DNA of 14,077 nt from an uncultured Eubacteriales bacterium (GCA_934552695.1 CAKTER010000022.1:1-14077); one strand, 5' to 3'. Positions 1 to 6,741 are shown, counted from the first letter of the stretch. Translations and numbers: made by a program. Notes: a model not told the origin generated them from the sequence alone.

Positions 1-1346
1 TTGAAAGCCTGTCGTCCAAGCTACAGGCAGGGTTTAAGCAGCTGCGAAGCAAGGGCCGCCTAGACGAAAAAGACGTAAAGGCCGCCATGCGGGAAGTAAA
101 GCTGGCGCTGCTGGAGGCGGACGTCAACTTTAAAATCGTAAAGCAATTTGTGAACAAGGTGACCGAGCGGGCGGTGGGCAGCGATATTTTGGAAAGCCTG
201 ACCCCGGGCCAGCAGGTGATTAAAATTGTTAACGAAGAGCTGGTAGAGCTGATGGGCTCGACCCAAAGCCAGCTGACCTTTGCGCCCAAGCCGCCGACCA
301 TTTATATGCTGGTAGGCTTACAGGGCGCCGGGAAAACCACCACCTGCGGCAAGCTGGCGGGGCTTTTGAAAAAGCAGGGGAAGCGGCCGCTCTTGGTGGC
401 CTGCGACGTGTACCGGCCCGCCGCTGTCAAACAGTTGCAGGTGGTAGGGAAAACCTACGATATCCCCGTGTTTGATATGGGCACCGACCACGACCCGGTG
501 GAGATTGCGAAACAGGCGCTGCTACATGCCGAGCAGAACAAAAACGACATCGTTTTGCTGGATACCGCCGGCCGGCTCCATATTAACGAGGAGCTGATGG
601 CCGAGCTGCAAACCATTCGGGCCGAAGTCCGGCCCCAAGAGATTTTGCTGGTGGTAGACGCCATGACCGGCCAGGACGCCGTTACGGTGGCCGAAAGCTT
701 TAATGAGCAGCTGGGTGTGGACGGCGTTATTATGACCAAGCTGGACGGCGACGCCCGGGGCGGTGCGGCGCTTTCGGTACGGGCCGTAACCGGCAAGCCC
801 ATTAAATATGTGGGGATGGGCGAAAAGCTGGAGGATTTAGAGCCCTTTTATCCCGACCGGATGGCGTCCCGGATTTTGGGCATGGGCGATGTGCTGACCC
901 TCATCGAAAAGGCCCAGCAGTCCTTTGACGAAAAAGAGGCCCTGGCCCTGCAAAAAAAGCTGCGGGAGAACGAGTTTACGCTGGATGATTTCCTGTCGCA
1001 AATGCAGCAGGTTAAAAAGATGGGCTCCATCAAGGACATCATGGGGATGCTACCGGGGATGAACATTGGCGGCGTTAATACCGCCGATTTGGCCGACGCC
1101 GAAATCGACCCCAAGGCGCTGACCCGGATCGAAGCCATCATCCAGTCGATGACGCCGGCCGAGCGGGCCAACCCGGGTATATTGAACGGCCCCCGGAAAA
1201 AACGGATTGCAGCCGGCAGCGGGACCCAGATTGCCGATGTGAATCGGCTGTTAAAGCAATTTGCCGAAACCCAAAAAATGGTTAAGCGGTTTTCGGGGAT
1301 GCAAAAAGGGAAAAAAGGACGGTCTTTTATGCCGTTCTTTAGATAA
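1..1346 (+). CDS. ffh: Signal recognition particle protein Ffh (5' end cut by window)
   Basis: This is the GTPase subunit of the signal recognition particle. It binds 4.5S/6S SRP RNA and delivers ribosomes carrying signal sequences to FtsY at the membrane. The frame is open from base 3, reading ESLSSKLQAGFKQLRSKG, and continues into the N domain. Known Ffh proteins begin MAFESL, so only about three codons are probably missing and the full protein would be about 450 residues, the usual length. G-domain motifs are clear: GLQGAGKTT at 315-341, DTAGRL at 561-578 and TKLDGDARGG at 735-764. The C-terminal M domain is methionine-rich, contains MGMLPGMN, and ends in a basic tail, as expected for binding signal peptides and RNA. 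The ATG at 87 is internal and not the start. rpsP follows after 47 bases with no terminator, so co-transcription is likely. Confidence 0.97.
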   Translation, partial: ESLSSKLQAGFKQLRSKGRLDEKDVKAAMREVKLALLEADVNFKIVKQFVNKVTERAVGSDILESLTPGQQVIKIVNEELVELMGSTQSQLTFAPKPPTIYMLVGLQGAGKTTTCGKLAGLLKKQGKRPLLVACDVYRPAAVKQLQVVGKTYDIPVFDMGTDHDPVEIAKQALLHAEQNKNDIVLLDTAGRLHINEELMAELQTIRAEVRPQEILLVVDAMTGQDAVTVAESFNEQLGVDGVIMTKLDGDARGGAALSVRAVTGKPIKYVGMGEKLEDLEPFYPDRMASRILGMGDVLTLIEKAQQSFDEKEALALQKKLRENEFTLDDFLSQMQQVKKMGSIKDIMGMLPGMNIGGVNTADLADAEIDPKALTRIEAIIQSMTPAERANPGILNGPRKKRIAAGSGTQIADVNRLLKQFAETQKMVKRFSGMQKGKKGRSFMPFFR

Positions 1347-1393
1347 AAACTTTCAAAAAATGATGCACATTGTAATTGCAGGAGGTAAACAAA

Positions 1394-1639
1394 ATGGCAG
1401 TAAGAATCAGACTGAAAAGATTAGGTGCAAAAAAGGCTCCCTTCTACCGTATCGTGGTAGCCGACTCCCGGGTAGCCCGGAACGGCAAGACCATTGCCGA
1501 AATCGGTTACTATGACCCCACCAAGGAGCCCGTTGTGCTGAAGGTAGACGAGGAAGAAGCCAAAAAGTGGATCCAGAACGGCGCTCAGCCCTCCGATACT
1601 ACCAGAGCCCTGCTGAAGAAAGCCGGCGTCATCGAATAA
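1394..1639 (+). CDS. rpsP: 30S ribosomal protein S16
   Basis: The 81-residue product is small-subunit ribosomal protein S16, needed for 30S assembly. It begins [20 protein letters not shown] and continues with [22 protein letters not shown], the diagnostic N-terminal half of the S16 family, at normal family length. The ATG at 1394 is chosen because a full AGGAGGT ribosome binding site sits at 1380-1386. An in-frame TTG at 1376 would place that binding site inside the gene, so it is rejected. It lies between ffh and khpA, the common Firmicutes order. Confidence 0.98.
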   Translation: MAVRIRLKRLGAKKAPFYRIVVADSRVARNGKTIAEIGYYDPTKEPVVLKVDEEEAKKWIQNGAQPSDTTRALLKKAGVIE

Positions 1640-1666
1640 GACGCCTGCCGCAAGGGAGGAAAGGCC

Positions 1667-1897
1667 ATGAAGGACTTGCTTATGGTCATTGCAAAAAACC
1701 TCGTGGACTATCCCGAAGCCGTTTCCGTTACGGAAACTGTAAAGGAGCGGGCCATTGTGTTGGAACTGAAGGTGGCGCCGGAGGATATGGGCAAGGTAAT
1801 CGGCAAACAGGGCCGGATTGCCAAGGCCATCCGGACAATGGTGAAAGCCGCCGCTGTTCAGGACGACAAAAAAATCGTGGTGGATATTGTGCAATGA
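1667..1897 (+). CDS. khpA: KH-domain RNA-binding protein KhpA
   Basis: This 76-residue protein is a single type II KH domain of the KhpA (YlqC) family. Such proteins bind RNA, usually with the partner KhpB/Jag, and affect cell division and envelope growth in other Firmicutes. The sequence shows the KH signature GKVIGKQGRIAKAIR, with the GxxG loop at residues 46-49, followed by a C-terminal strand DDKKIVVDIV. It has a purine-rich ribosome binding site (GGGAGGAAAGG) just upstream and sits 27 bases after rpsP, its usual neighbour. A terminator-like hairpin begins seven bases after its stop codon. KhpB is not in this window. Confidence 0.93.
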   Translation: MKDLLMVIAKNLVDYPEAVSVTETVKERAIVLELKVAPEDMGKVIGKQGRIAKAIRTMVKAAAVQDDKKIVVDIVQ

Positions 1898-1903
1898 ACC
1901 CTG

Positions 1904-1928
1904 GGGACACGTTGGTGTCCCTTTTTTT
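1904..1928 (+). terminator. Terminator or attenuator hairpin between khpA and rimM
   Basis: A perfect 7-bp stem (GGGACAC at 1904-1910, GTGTCCC at 1915-1921) closes a 4-base GTTG loop and is followed directly by seven T residues at 1922-1928. This is the form of an intrinsic terminator. It lies between khpA and rimM, so it probably lowers or conditions transcription into rimM-trmD. I see no convincing separate promoter between it and rimM. Confidence 0.8.
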
Positions 1929-1962
1929 ACACAAGGCATTTACCAAGGGAAAGGAGCAGCCA

Positions 1963-2481
1963 ATGGAGGAAACGTTTTTGATTGGTGTGGTCACCGGTAC
2001 CCACGGAATCCGGGGCACCCTGCGGGTATATCCCACCACCGACGAGCCGGAGCGGTTTTCGCTGCTCAAAGAGGTGTTTTTGGATAAAAAGGGCGTGCGG
2101 ACGGCGTTTCGGGTGCAAAAGGTGGCGTATCACAAGCAATTTGTACTTTTAACGCTGGCGGGGATTCCCGACATGACGGCAGCCGAGGGCTGGAAAAACG
2201 CCGAGGTGCGGATTCCTGCCGACCAGGCTCTGCCTTTGGATGAAAATGAGTATTACCTGCGGGACTTGCTGGGCATTCGGGTGGTAAGCGATACCGGCGA
2301 GGAGCTGGGGGTTTTGGTGCAGATTTATGAGACCGGGGCCAACGATGTGTATGCTGTCCGGGACCCGAAAAATCCCCAAAGCCGGGAGCTGCTGCTGCCG
2401 GCCATCCGTCAGTGTATTTTAGATGTGAACGTAGCGGACCGGGTGATGACCGTACACGTGCTGGAGGGGCTGAAGGACTAA
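1963..2481 (+). CDS. rimM: 16S rRNA processing protein RimM
   Basis: The 172-residue protein matches RimM, which binds S19 and helps mature the 3' head domain of the 30S subunit. The N-terminal RimM domain opens with [20 protein letters not shown] (residues 5-24), the family signature. From about residue 97 a PRC-barrel domain begins with [12 protein letters not shown] and continues through LLPAI near the end. The ATG at 1963 is preceded by AAAGGAG about 8 bases upstream and gives the normal family length. Longer readings of the frame run through the khpA gene and its terminator and are not credible. Its stop codon overlaps the trmD start (TAATG), so the two are probably translationally coupled. 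Confidence 0.96.
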   Translation: MEETFLIGVVTGTHGIRGTLRVYPTTDEPERFSLLKEVFLDKKGVRTAFRVQKVAYHKQFVLLTLAGIPDMTAAEGWKNAEVRIPADQALPLDENEYYLRDLLGIRVVSDTGEELGVLVQIYETGANDVYAVRDPKNPQSRELLLPAIRQCILDVNVADRVMTVHVLEGLKD

Positions 2482-3227
2482 TGGAGTTTTATGTTATGAC
2501 TCTGTTCCCCGAGATTATCGAAGCCGGGCTGTCGTACAGCATTTTGGGCCGGGCCCGGAAAAACGGGGACTTTTCCGCCCGGGCCGTCAATATCCGGGAT
2601 TTTGCCAACAATAAGCACAACCGGGTGGACGACGCCCCCTACGGGGGAGGCGCCGGGATGGTGATGCAGGCCCAGCCGGTTTACGACTGCTTTTTAAGCC
2701 TTCCCGAGGAAAGCCGCCGCCGGGCCCGGGTGGTGTACCTGACCCCCCAGGGACGGCCCTTTACCCAGCGGGTGGCCGAGGAGCTGGCCCGGGAAAAAAC
2801 GCTGGTGCTGCTGTGCGGGCATTACGAGGGCGTGGACGAGCGGGTGCTGGAAGAAATTGTAACCGACCCCATTTCCATTGGCGACTTTGTGCTGACCGGT
2901 GGGGAGCTGCCAGCCCTTTCCATTATTGACGCCGTGGCCCGGCTGCTGCCGGGGGTGCTGGGGAAGGAGGAATCCTGCTGGGAGGACAGCTTTTCCACGG
3001 GGCTGTTGGAATACCCCCAATATACCCGACCGGAAACGGTGCTGGGGCGGAAGGTGCCGGAGGTGCTGCTTTCGGGGCACCACAAAAACATCGAGGTCTG
3101 GCGGCGGCAGGAGTCCTTGCGCCGGACGTTTACCTGGCGGCCCGACCTGCTGGAAACCGCTCAGCTTTCGGATAAAGAACGGAAGCTGTTAGCCCAGTGG
3201 CAAAAAGAACGGGAGAACACCGAATAA
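2481..3227 (+). CDS. trmD: tRNA (guanine-N1-)-methyltransferase TrmD
   Basis: This 248-residue SPOUT-class enzyme methylates G37 of tRNAs using S-adenosylmethionine and so prevents +1 frameshifting. Family motifs are all present: MTLFPEII at the N terminus, [10 protein letters not shown] (residues 54-63), [12 protein letters not shown] (111-122) and the cofactor-knot segment [16 protein letters not shown] (131-146), then LLPGVLG and EYPQYTRP. The ATG at 2481 shares a base with the rimM stop. A GGAGGGG ribosome binding site lies in the end of rimM at 2463-2469. A strong terminator follows 15 bases after the stop, ending this operon. The rplS gene that often follows trmD is absent here. Confidence 0.97.
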   Translation: MEFYVMTLFPEIIEAGLSYSILGRARKNGDFSARAVNIRDFANNKHNRVDDAPYGGGAGMVMQAQPVYDCFLSLPEESRRRARVVYLTPQGRPFTQRVAEELAREKTLVLLCGHYEGVDERVLEEIVTDPISIGDFVLTGGELPALSIIDAVARLLPGVLGKEESCWEDSFSTGLLEYPQYTRPETVLGRKVPEVLLSGHHKNIEVWRRQESLRRTFTWRPDLLETAQLSDKERKLLAQWQKERENTE

Positions 3228-3242
3228 CACCGAATACACAGG

Positions 3243-3272
3243 AGGAAGTACGCAAAGGTACTTCCTTTTTTT
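3243..3272 (+). terminator. Intrinsic terminator after trmD
   Basis: A perfect 9-bp stem (AGGAAGTAC at 3243-3251, GTACTTCCT at 3258-3266) with a 6-base GCAAAG loop is followed by a T run through 3272. It closes the ffh-trmD cluster and separates it from the sporulation genes downstream. Confidence 0.9.
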
Positions 3273-3440
3273 GTATCCGGAACATCCCGCCACAGGCAGG
3301 AGGTGCTTGCGATTCCCCGTTTATCCATATGGCCGAAAAGGACAAAGGGCGGGAAAGGCGACAGGAGCGTACAAAAAGCGTCTGAAAAATCCCGGCTTCG
3401 ACGCCGGTGCGGAGCGTGTCGGAACTTGCGAACGATTTTT

Positions 3441-3455
3441 AAAGGAGGTACCTTG
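3441..3455 (+). promoter_or_regulatory. Strong ribosome binding site leading to an alternative TTG start for spoIIAA
   Basis: AAAGGAGGT at 3441-3449 is the longest Shine-Dalgarno match near spoIIAA and lies three bases before a TTG at 3453. That TTG is in frame with the spoIIAA ATG at 3489, with no stop between them. Use of it would add 12 residues, AAANFLGRRDS after the initiator. The inner ATG has its own CAGGAGGG site at about 3476-3483. Confidence 0.5.
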
Positions 3456-3488
3456 GCGGCGGCGAACTTCTTGGGCAGGAGGGATAGT

Positions 3489-3836
3489 ATGGAAATTTTT
3501 TGCAAACGACAATATGGCAACCTGGTGGTGGAGCTGGCCGGGGAGCTGGACAGCAGCCAGACACGCCGGGCCCGCAGCCAGATTGAGGAGGCCTATGGGC
3601 GCACCCACGCCCGGGACCTGATTTTTGACTTTAGCCGCCTAACCTTTATGGATAGCTCGGCCATTGGGCTGGTGGTGGGGCGGTGTAAGCTGGTGCATTC
3701 TTTGGGCGGCCGGGTGTTTTTGACCGGAATCGACCAGCGCACCGACCGGATGTTTGCCGCTGCCGGGCTGTACCGGCTGGCTGAAAAACGGGAGGAGCCG
3801 CCCCGGGCGGGACAGGCCGGAAGCCAAAGAAAGTAA
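3489..3836 (+). CDS. spoIIAA: Anti-sigma F factor antagonist SpoIIAA
   Basis: The 115-residue STAS-domain protein is the anti-anti-sigma factor of the forespore switch. When unphosphorylated it binds SpoIIAB and frees sigma-F; SpoIIAB phosphorylates it on a serine. The sequence shows GELD at residues 18-21 and the phosphorylation loop FMDSSAIGLVVGR at 53-65. Ser56 aligns with the Ser58 phosphosite of Bacillus subtilis SpoIIAA. The C terminus carries a short hydrophilic tail rich in Arg, Gly and Gln. The ATG at 3489 gives the same N-terminal length as known homologues and has a CAGGAGGG ribosome binding site, but an in-frame TTG at 3453 with a stronger site is an alternative. spoIIAB follows after 35 bases. 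I could not identify a convincing sigma-H promoter upstream. Confidence 0.95.
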   Translation: MEIFCKRQYGNLVVELAGELDSSQTRRARSQIEEAYGRTHARDLIFDFSRLTFMDSSAIGLVVGRCKLVHSLGGRVFLTGIDQRTDRMFAAAGLYRLAEKREEPPRAGQAGSQRK

Positions 3837-3871
3837 ACGGAACGGAAAATACAGAAAGCGTAGGGGAAAGG

Positions 3872-4336
3872 ATGGACGGTTTGAAAGAGAAGGAAACCAA
3901 CGAATTACGGGCCGAGTTCCCGGCCCGGGAGGAAAACATTGCGCTGGCCCGAACGCTGGCGGCTGCCTTTGTGTGCGGGCTTGACCCGCTGCTGTCGGAG
4001 GTGATGGACTTAAAAATGGCGGTGTCCGAGGCGGTGACCAATGCAGTAATCCACGGCTATGCCGGAAGCGGCACCGGGCGGATTGCCATGGAGTGCCGCC
4101 GGGTGGGGCGGCAGGTCAGCGTGAGAGTGCAGGACTGGGGCGCCGGGATTGCCGACGTGGCCCGGGCCCGGGAGCCGTTGTTTACCACCTGCCCCCAAGA
4201 GGAACGCAGCGGCATGGGCTTTACGGTGATGGAAATGCTGTGCGATACGGTACAGGTGGAGTCCCGGCCCGGGGCAGGCACGGCGGTAATCTTGGGCAAG
4301 ACCTTTGCCGAACCCGGGGACGGCGGCCATGAATGA
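3872..4336 (+). CDS. spoIIAB: Anti-sigma F factor / serine kinase SpoIIAB
   Basis: The 154-residue GHKL-fold protein binds and holds sigma-F in the predivisional cell and phosphorylates SpoIIAA. The Bergerat ATP-binding motifs are intact: the N box EAVTNAVIHGY (residues 53-63), G1 DWGAGI (88-93) and G2 ERSGMGFTVME (111-121). The segment EPLFTTCPQEERSGMGF closely follows the known SpoIIAB pattern. The start at 3872 sits after an AGGGGAAAGG purine stretch; it gives a slightly longer N terminus than the B. subtilis protein (146 residues). The stop codon lies inside the sigF start region: the sequence ATGAATGA contains the sigF ATG and the spoIIAB TGA, an 8-base overlap that should couple translation of inhibitor and sigma factor. 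Confidence 0.96.
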   Translation: MDGLKEKETNELRAEFPAREENIALARTLAAAFVCGLDPLLSEVMDLKMAVSEAVTNAVIHGYAGSGTGRIAMECRRVGRQVSVRVQDWGAGIADVARAREPLFTTCPQEERSGMGFTVMEMLCDTVQVESRPGAGTAVILGKTFAEPGDGGHE

Positions 4337-5039
4337 CACCCGGGAACTGCTGCGGCGGGCTCAGCAGGGGGACGAAAGCGCCCGGGAACAGCTGGTGCGG
4401 GATAACGCCGGGCTGGTGTGGAGCCTGGTGCGCCGGTTTACCGGCCGGGGATATGAGCCGGAGGATTTGTTTCAGATTGGCAACATTGGCTTGCTGAAGT
4501 GCATCGACAAGTTCGACCTTGGGTACGAGGTGAAATTCTCCACCTATGCGGTGCCCATGATTTTAGGGGAGATTAAGCGGTTTCTGCGGGACGACGGCCC
4601 GGTAAAGGTGAGCCGCCCCTTAAAGGAGCTGGCGCTACGGGCCCGGCGCACCCGGGAAGCGCTGACTCAGAAAAACGGAGCCGAGCCTACCATAGAGGAG
4701 TTGGCGGCGGCCCTGGGGGTCACCTCCGAAGAGCTTTTGTTGGCGCTGGAGGCCGGGCGGGAGGTGGAGTCGCTGTACGCCACCGTGTATCAGGGGGATG
4801 GCTCCCCGGTCTATTTGCTGGATAAGCTGGCGACCGGCGAGGGGGACGAGGCCACGGACACCATTTTGCTGCGGGAGCTGATTGAAAAGCTGCCGCCCCG
4901 GGAGCGGACGCTGATTGTGCTGCGGTATTTTCGGGATAAAACCCAGGCCCAGGTGGCCCAGGGGATGGGAATCTCTCAGGTGCAGGTGTCCCGGCTGGAA
5001 AAAAAGATTTTGGCGGGGATACGGGCTCAGTTTTTGTAA
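4329..5039 (+). CDS. sigF: RNA polymerase sigma-F factor
   Basis: The 236-residue protein is a sigma-70 family group 3 factor that directs early forespore transcription. Region 2 runs from about residue 30 to 95 and includes YEPEDLFQIGNIGLLKCIDK, FSTYAVPMILGEIKRFLRDD and VKVSRPLKEL, the pattern typical of sigma-F and sigma-G. Region 4, about residues 180-232, contains LPPRERTLIVLRYF and a helix-turn-helix ending GISQVQVSRLEKKIL. Position right after spoIIAA and spoIIAB identifies it as sigma-F and not sigma-G. The ATG at 4329 overlaps the end of spoIIAB. No U-tract terminator follows; a 16-base palindrome lies four bases after the stop, at the start of the degV promoter region. Confidence 0.96.
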   Translation: MNDTRELLRRAQQGDESAREQLVRDNAGLVWSLVRRFTGRGYEPEDLFQIGNIGLLKCIDKFDLGYEVKFSTYAVPMILGEIKRFLRDDGPVKVSRPLKELALRARRTREALTQKNGAEPTIEELAAALGVTSEELLLALEAGREVESLYATVYQGDGSPVYLLDKLATGEGDEATDTILLRELIEKLPPRERTLIVLRYFRDKTQAQVAQGMGISQVQVSRLEKKILAGIRAQFL

Positions 5040-5042
5040 ACG

Positions 5043-5058
5043 GTTTCTCCGGAGAAAC
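5043..5058. repeat. Perfect 16-base palindrome upstream of degV promoter
   Basis: GTTTCTCCGGAGAAAC is a perfect inverted repeat between the sigF stop and the degV -35 box, ending one base before the first degV operator. In RNA it could fold as a stem with a CCGG loop, extended by AAC/GTT around a single bulged G, but no T run follows. A protein-binding site is as likely as an RNA hairpin. Confidence 0.65.
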
Positions 5059-5072
5059 GTTGACAAATCAAC
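5059..5072. promoter_or_regulatory. Operator-like inverted repeat O1 upstream of degV
   Basis: GTTGACAAATCAAC has 5-bp arms (GTTGA/TCAAC) around four bases. It overlaps the -35 box TTGACA. A near-identical copy lies 39 bases downstream, and the shared direct-repeat core is AAACGTTGAYAMATCAACAAA split over the two sites. The spacing and form suit a dimeric repressor such as a TetR-family protein, which is inferred. Confidence 0.65.
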
Positions 5073-5088
5073 AAAGTCGTGATAAGAT
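5060..5088 (+). promoter_or_regulatory. Sigma-A type promoter of degV
   Basis: A perfect -35 box TTGACA (5060-5065) is separated by 17 bases from TAAGAT (5083-5088), a 4/6 match to the -10 consensus. Transcription would start near 5095, just before the second operator. It gives degV a promoter independent of the spoIIA operon. Confidence 0.75.
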
Positions 5089-5097
5089 GAACAAAAC

Positions 5098-5111
5098 GTT
5101 GATACATCAAC
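5098..5111. promoter_or_regulatory. Operator-like inverted repeat O2 at the degV transcription start
   Basis: GTTGATACATCAAC has 6-bp arms (GTTGAT/ATCAAC) around two bases. It lies just downstream of the predicted transcription start and ends eight bases before the degV ribosome binding site. It differs from the upstream copy at only two positions within 14 bases, and the flanking bases also match. Confidence 0.65.
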
Positions 5112-5129
5112 AAAAACACGGAGGAAACC

Positions 5130-5972
5130 ATGAGCGTACAAATTATTATAGATTCGACGGTGGATGTGGCGGCCCGGTATCGGGACCGGTTCCGGGTCGT
5201 GCCCCTGACCATCCACTTTGGGGACGAGGAATGGGTGGACGGGGTCACCCTGGACAAGACCCGGTTTTACGAGCGGTTGATTGAGACCGACCAGCTGCCC
5301 ACCACCAGCCAGGCTACGCCCCAGGCCTTTGCGGACGTGCTGGAGGAAGTGAAGCGGGCCGGGGATAGCGCCGTTATCCTCACTCTCTCGTCCAAGCTTT
5401 CGGGGACGTACCAAAGCGCCTGTATTGCGGCGGCCGAGTATGAGGATGTGTTTGTGGTGGATACCCAAACGGCGGCCATTGGCTCCGGGATTTTGGCGGA
5501 GTATGCCCTCGACTGTGTTGCACAGGGGATGAGCGCCCGGGAGCTGGCGGCCCATTTGGAGCAGAAGCGGGAGGATGTGTGCCGGCTGGCACTGCTGGAC
5601 ACGCTGGAATACCTGAAGCGGGGTGGACGTATTTCCAAAACCGTGGCGCTGGCCGGGGGGCTTTTAAATATTAAACCGGTCATTACCGTGCAAAAGGGAG
5701 AGGTGGCCCTCATCGGTAAGGCCCGGGGCTCGAAAAAGGGGAACAACCTGTTGGTGGAAAAAATTGCGGAAAGCGGCGGCATCGACTTTTCGTTGCCCAT
5801 TCTGCTGGGGTACTCGGGCCTAAGCAACGTGTATTTGCAAAAATATGTGGAGGATAGCCGGGCCATTTGGGAGCAGGGGACAAAGTCGTTGGAGGCGACC
5901 CTTATTTCCGGGGTCATCGGCACCCATACCGGGCCGGGTGTGGTGGCCGTGGCTTTTTTTAAAAAAAGCTGA
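5130..5972 (+). CDS. DegV/FakB-type fatty-acid-binding protein
   Basis: The 280-residue protein belongs to the DegV family. Members bind a long-chain fatty acid in a cleft between two domains, and several (FakB) present it to the kinase FakA for phosphorylation and entry into phospholipid synthesis. Seen here are the N-terminal IIIDSTVDV, the loop PTTSQATP (residues 57-64), LSSKLSGTYQSA (86-97), DTLEYLKRGGRIS (157-169) and the C-terminal GTHTGPGVVAVAFFKK, all typical. The ATG at 5130 follows a GGAGG site at 5120-5124. Transcription is likely controlled by the two inverted-repeat operators around its promoter. A hairpin terminator follows directly. No FakA-like gene or regulator gene is in this window, so a FakB role is inferred from family only. 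Confidence 0.93.
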   Translation: MSVQIIIDSTVDVAARYRDRFRVVPLTIHFGDEEWVDGVTLDKTRFYERLIETDQLPTTSQATPQAFADVLEEVKRAGDSAVILTLSSKLSGTYQSACIAAAEYEDVFVVDTQTAAIGSGILAEYALDCVAQGMSARELAAHLEQKREDVCRLALLDTLEYLKRGGRISKTVALAGGLLNIKPVITVQKGEVALIGKARGSKKGNNLLVEKIAESGGIDFSLPILLGYSGLSNVYLQKYVEDSRAIWEQGTKSLEATLISGVIGTHTGPGVVAVAFFKKS

Positions 5973-5987
5973 GACATGCAAAGCCAA

Positions 5988-6012
5988 AAAAAGGGGAGCA
6001 ATTCCCCTTTTT
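5988..6012 (+). terminator. Terminator after degV
   Basis: A 10-bp stem (AAAAAGGGGA at 5988-5997, TCCCCTTTTT at 6003-6012) closes a 5-base GCAAT loop. TGCAAAG and CTTTGCA flank it at 5977-5983 and 6013-6019 and could extend the hairpin past a small bulge. The A and T tracts on either side mean it could work in both directions. Confidence 0.8.
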
Positions 6013-6013
6013 C

Positions 6014-6042
6014 TTTGCATTCTTCCAAAATTATGCTATGAT
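6014..6042 (+). promoter_or_regulatory. Promoter of pth-mfd with extended -10
   Basis: TATGAT at 6037-6042 matches the -10 consensus at 5 of 6 positions and is preceded by TG plus one base, an extended -10 element. TTTGCA at 6014-6019, 17 bases upstream, is a 4/6 match to the -35 box. Since a terminator precedes it, pth and mfd need this promoter. Confidence 0.6.
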
Positions 6043-6059
6043 ATAGAAATAAAAAAGCG

Positions 6060-6095
6060 ACGCAACCCCAAAAGAAATTTTGGGGTTCTGTGCGT
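6060..6095 (+). other. Stable hairpin in the pth 5' leader
   Basis: A perfect 10-bp stem (AACCCCAAAA at 6064-6073, TTTTGGGGTT at 6078-6087) closes a GAAA tetraloop of the GNRA type. ACGC at 6060-6063 can pair with GCGT at 6092-6095 past a 4-base bulge. It lies between the predicted promoter and the pth start, ending about 23 bases before the ATG. No U tract follows, so it is not a simple terminator. A role in mRNA stability or translation is inferred. Confidence 0.55.
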
Positions 6096-6117
6096 TGGGC
6101 AAAAGGGGAAACGAAGA

Positions 6118-6732
6118 ATGTTTGTGATTGCAGGGCTGGGGAACCCCGGCAAGGAATATGAATATACCCGCCATAACATGGGGTTTTTGGTGGTGGACGA
6201 GCTGGCAGAGCGGCACGGTATCCGGGTGAATAAAATCAAATACCACGGGCTGCTGGGGGATGGTACCATTGCCGGGCAAAAGGTGCTATTGGTCAAGCCC
6301 CTCACCTATATGAATTTGAGCGGGGAATGCATTGGCGAGGTGCTGCGGTTTTATAAGGTGCCGCCCGAAAACTTTCTGGTCATCTACGACGACATCAGCC
6401 TGCCCATTGGCGGGGTGCGGATGCGGGAAAAGGGCAGCGCCGGAGGCCATAACGGGGTAAAAAGCCTGATCCAGCACCTTGGGACCGACGCCTTCCCTCG
6501 CATTAAGGTGGGGGTAGGCGAAAAACCGGCGGGCTGGGATTTGGCCGACCACGTGTTGTCCCGGTTCCCGGCGGCCGACGGCCCCCGGCTGGAAGAAGCC
6601 ATTGATCGGGCGGTCAAGGGCGTGGAGCTGTTTTTGCAAAAGGGCCCGGCGGTGGCCATGAGCCGTACCAATTATCTGCCGCCGCAGGAGAAACCGGAAC
6701 CGAAGAGTACCGGGAACGAGGAAGGGAAGTAA
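6118..6732 (+). CDS. pth: Peptidyl-tRNA hydrolase
   Basis: The 204-residue enzyme cleaves the ester bond of peptidyl-tRNA released from stalled ribosomes and recycles the tRNA. The family signature GLGNPGKEYEYTRHNMGF lies at residues 6-23. N9, H19, N66 (in PLTYMNLSG), D92 (in YDDISLP) and N112 (in AGGHNGVKS) correspond to the catalytic and substrate-binding residues N10, H20, N68, D93 and N114 of the E. coli enzyme. A hydrophilic tail of roughly 15 residues (PPQEKPEPKSTGNEEGK) follows the core. The ATG at 6118 is chosen by homology; its ribosome binding site, AAGGGGAAA, is only moderate. mfd starts 10 bases after the stop, forming an operon. The small sporulation gene fin found between pth and mfd in Bacillus is absent. 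Confidence 0.97.
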   Translation: MFVIAGLGNPGKEYEYTRHNMGFLVVDELAERHGIRVNKIKYHGLLGDGTIAGQKVLLVKPLTYMNLSGECIGEVLRFYKVPPENFLVIYDDISLPIGGVRMREKGSAGGHNGVKSLIQHLGTDAFPRIKVGVGEKPAGWDLADHVLSRFPAADGPRLEEAIDRAVKGVELFLQKGPAVAMSRTNYLPPQEKPEPKSTGNEEGK

Positions 6733-6741
6733 GGAGGAGCC

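Noticed and set aside
3329..3385. 18-codon ATG frame in the trmD-spoIIAA spacer (MAEKDKGRERRQERTKSV)
   Set aside because: No good ribosome binding site, very short and of extreme composition; no support for translation.
3363..3387. Possible sigma-H promoter for spoIIA (AGGAGCG, 13 bases, TGAAA)
   Set aside because: The match to the sigma-H consensus is partial at both boxes, so it is not reported as a feature.
4635..5555. 306-codon minus-strand frame across sigF and degV
   Set aside because: It crosses two well-supported genes and the degV promoter region; composition is that of an antisense shadow.
5952..5969. GCTTTTTTTAAAAAAAGC palindrome at the end of degV
   Set aside because: It encodes the conserved AFFKKS end of the DegV protein and is followed by a better terminator.
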